From contig QIDY01000332.1 of the NCBI GenBank assembly GCA_003228495.1, forward strand, positions 1 through 8,285: a DNA stretch of 8,285 nt. Direction: 5' to 3'. The notes beneath the pieces were generated by a model. That model was not told the DNA's origin and did not search any database. It saw only the letters and a list, made by a program, of their open reading frames with translations. Positions 6,901 through 8,285 of this stretch are shown piece after piece. A program made the position numbers and the translations under genes. Source of the DNA: Nitrospirota bacterium (GTDB lineage Bacteria; Nitrospirota; Nitrospiria; Nitrospirales; UBA8639). The first letter of the stretch is position 1. Every line of letters starts with the position of its first letter.

Positions 6901-6945
6901 TCCTTCCCTACCTGTACAGGAAAAAGCTTCGCGGTAATGATCCCA

Positions 6946-6974
6946 TTGCTTTAAACTGATGAATTCTCTATACA
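6946..6974 (+). promoter_or_regulatory. Candidate sigma-70 promoter of the ketopantoate reductase gene
   Basis: TTGCTT (6946-6951) and TATACA (6969-6974) are spaced by exactly 17 bases. A transcript would start near 6981, leaving a leader of about 28 bases before the ATG at 7009. The -35 matches consensus in three positions and the -10 in four. Confidence 0.4.
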
Positions 6975-6981
6975 CCAATTT

Positions 6982-6994
6982 TTGATCTGATCAA
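6982..6994. promoter_or_regulatory. Palindromic operator candidate at the expected transcription start
   Basis: TTGATC and GATCAA flank a single T, giving a perfect 13-base palindrome. It begins at about +1/+2 of the candidate promoter and ends just before the ribosome binding site GGGAG (6999-7003). Its position suits a repressor site, but nothing in the window identifies a regulator. Confidence 0.3.
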
Positions 6995-7008
6995 TCATGG
7001 GAGATAGA

Positions 7009-8285
7009 ATGCGAATGAAAGAGATAATGATAGTAGGGGCTGGGGCGGTTGGTGGGTATTTTGGAGCGCATTTGGCGCGGAAGCATTCGAATGTTTCTTT
7101 TTTGTTACGACCCAGAACTCAAGCAGCCGTCGCCAAAAATGGCCTGACGATTCGGAGCGCCATTGGCGAGAGTTTTACGGTCCATCCGCAGTCATCTTCT
7201 AACCCTCAAGACTTACCGCAGCCGGATCTGATCATCTTGGGTGTGAAGGCGTATGACCTGAATGAAGCAATGGATCAGCTTGAACCCATTCTAACACCGG
7301 ACACGACGATTTTAACGTTACAAAACGGGGTCACGATTGAAGATACGTTGAAGATGCGGTTTGGACGAGAACGCATTGTTGGAGGCGTGGCATTTATTTA
7401 TGCCAAAATTGTGGAGCCCGGCGTGATTGACCATTATAAAAAAGGGGTGGTAACAGTCGGGGAGCTGATGGGATTGGACACGCCACGCCTTTCACAGATT
7501 GTTGATCTTTTTAAAGAGGCAGGGATTCCATGCTTTATCAGTGATGATATTCGCAAGGCCAAGTGGGAGAAGATGTGTTGGAATTGTGTGTTTAATCCTC
7601 TCACGGTGGTGCTGAACGATCATGTGGCCAAAGCGTTGGATGCTCCCGAGCTGGAACCGGTGATGGCGACGGTTGTGCGTGAAGTCTCCGCGGTGGCCAT
7701 GGCTGCTCATCGTGTGCCCTTGGACGGGGATATGCCGGAAAAGGTGGTGAAGTGGTCGCAAGAACTGCGAGATATTCATACGTCGATGTATGATGATTGG
7801 AAGGCGGGACGCCCGACAGAAATCGATGAGTTGAATGGCTATATTGTGAAGCGCGGTCAGGAATTTGGCGTGCCGACTCCCATGAATGAAATGTTAACGG
7901 CTTTGATTAAAGGCATAACGGCTAACGAATCTTCAGATGGGCCTGCGGTGGTTCTGGAGGGAGACATTAAGCAACCTCTGCGGTTTACTCGAACCCATTT
8001 GAGGAAGTTGGCCCAGGGTTATCATATTCCTGATATCGGGACCGTTATGGCGAACATGCGAGGGACTGGAATTAAAGTTCAAGCGATACTTGATGTTGTG
8101 ACCATTCAGGCCGGTGCCGATCATGTAACCTTTTATTCTCAGGATGGAAAGTACTCAGCATGCTTGACGATTGAGCAAGCAAGGGATTTCGGTATTCTGT
8201 TGTACGAGCAGGATGGTGGACCCTTTCCTCTTGAACGTGGTGGACCGTTTCGACTCGTGACCCCAGGCCTTGGTGATCTCTGTGC
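7009..8285 (+). CDS. panE: Ketopantoate reductase fused to a molybdopterin-binding-like domain (3' end outside window)
   Basis: The frame is open from ATG 7009 to the edge (425 codons, no stop). Residues 1 to about 305 are a full 2-dehydropantoate 2-reductase (PanE/ApbA), which reduces ketopantoate to pantoate with NADPH for vitamin B5 and CoA. Visible are GAGAVGG (10-16), the LQNG Asn106, catalytic Lys188 (KAKWEKMCWNCVFNPL) and Glu271 (PTEIDELNGYI), matching E. coli Asn98, Lys176 and Glu256. From residue 315 a second domain follows: VLEGDIKQPL, then RGTGIKVQAILD, DHVTFYSQDGKYSACLTIEQA, LLYEQDGGPFPLERGGPFRLVTPG and a final Cys425. This order fits the sulfite-oxidase-type Moco-binding fold (PF00174-like). 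The cysteine expected before the W.G/RG motif is absent, so redox-active Mo is doubtful. GGGAG (6999-7003) favours ATG 7009 over 7015. The reductase call is firm; the second domain is probable. Confidence 0.85.
   Translation, partial: MRMKEIMIVGAGAVGGYFGAHLARKHSNVSFLLRPRTQAAVAKNGLTIRSAIGESFTVHPQSSSNPQDLPQPDLIILGVKAYDLNEAMDQLEPILTPDTTILTLQNGVTIEDTLKMRFGRERIVGGVAFIYAKIVEPGVIDHYKKGVVTVGELMGLDTPRLSQIVDLFKEAGIPCFISDDIRKAKWEKMCWNCVFNPLTVVLNDHVAKALDAPELEPVMATVVREVSAVAMAAHRVPLDGDMPEKVVKWSQELRDIHTSMYDDWKAGRPTEIDELNGYIVKRGQEFGVPTPMNEMLTALIKGITANESSDGPAVVLEGDIKQPLRFTRTHLRKLAQGYHIPDIGTVMANMRGTGIKVQAILDVVTIQAGADHVTFYSQDGKYSACLTIEQARDFGILLYEQDGGPFPLERGGPFRLVTPGLGDLC

Larger units (their letters stand above)
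6387..7008. other. Gene-poor region of 622 bases with palindromic elements
   Basis: No credible gene was found on either strand. The only sizeable frame (6555-6782, - strand) spans a long inverted repeat and is low-complexity. The region is more AT-rich than the flanking genes. It holds a 7-bp inverted repeat (ACCAGAG 6475-6481 with CTCTGGT 6498-6504), the two larger elements and the promoter listed separately, and a perfect CCTGTACAGG palindrome at 6911-6920. The 7-bp repeat and the 10-bp palindrome are about what chance would give in this length. The first 320 bases, up to the long inverted repeat, show nothing else. Confidence 0.6.

Noticed and set aside
6911..6920. CCTGTACAGG as a LexA-like operator
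   Set aside because: It lacks the spacing of known SOS boxes, and one 10-bp palindrome is expected by chance in a region of this length.

Overview
The window comes from the chromosome of a Gram-negative bacterium with moderate GC content. Exported and membrane proteins, a VKOR-thioredoxin fusion, a DXP-type vitamin B6 enzyme (PdxB) and periplasmic HEAT-repeat and orphan secreted proteins fit Nitrospirota (Nitrospira-like) or a neighbouring phylum. That placement is an impression from protein style, not a measured result. There is no rRNA, tRNA or CRISPR array, and no intact insertion sequence.

Layout. The left edge (3-83) holds the last codons of a gene ending in a helix-turn-helix typical of REP-associated/IS200-like transposases. 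A small DoxX-family membrane protein follows (149-511), then a short ORF with a strong ribosome binding site (545-607). Next come a soluble sensor-less histidine kinase (639-1439), an exported HEAT-repeat protein (1598-2704) and the tRNA wobble methyltransferase TrmL (2767-3231), all on the + strand. PdxB is convergent with TrmL (3406-4572, - strand). Divergent from it is a VKOR-thioredoxin disulfide-forming fusion (4795-5682), followed by an orphan secreted protein (5913-6386).

A gene-poor stretch of about 620 bases (6387-7008) carries two palindromic elements: a 12-bp-arm inverted repeat and a REP-like ATTCCCGA/TCGGGAAT hairpin bordered by a 9-bp direct repeat. It ends in a plausible sigma-70 promoter with a palindromic operator candidate. 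The last gene (7009 to beyond the right edge) is a catalytically complete ketopantoate reductase joined to a C-terminal domain resembling the sulfite-oxidase-type molybdopterin-binding fold, but without the expected molybdenum-ligand cysteine. This fusion is the most unusual thing in the window.

The genes do not form one pathway. They look like ordinary housekeeping and envelope genes, mostly with their own ribosome binding sites and gaps of 60-220 bases. Possible functional links are loose: VKOR would oxidise exported proteins, including the neighbouring secreted ones, and PdxB and PanE both belong to cofactor synthesis (B6 and B5). No novel defence or mobile system is evident.
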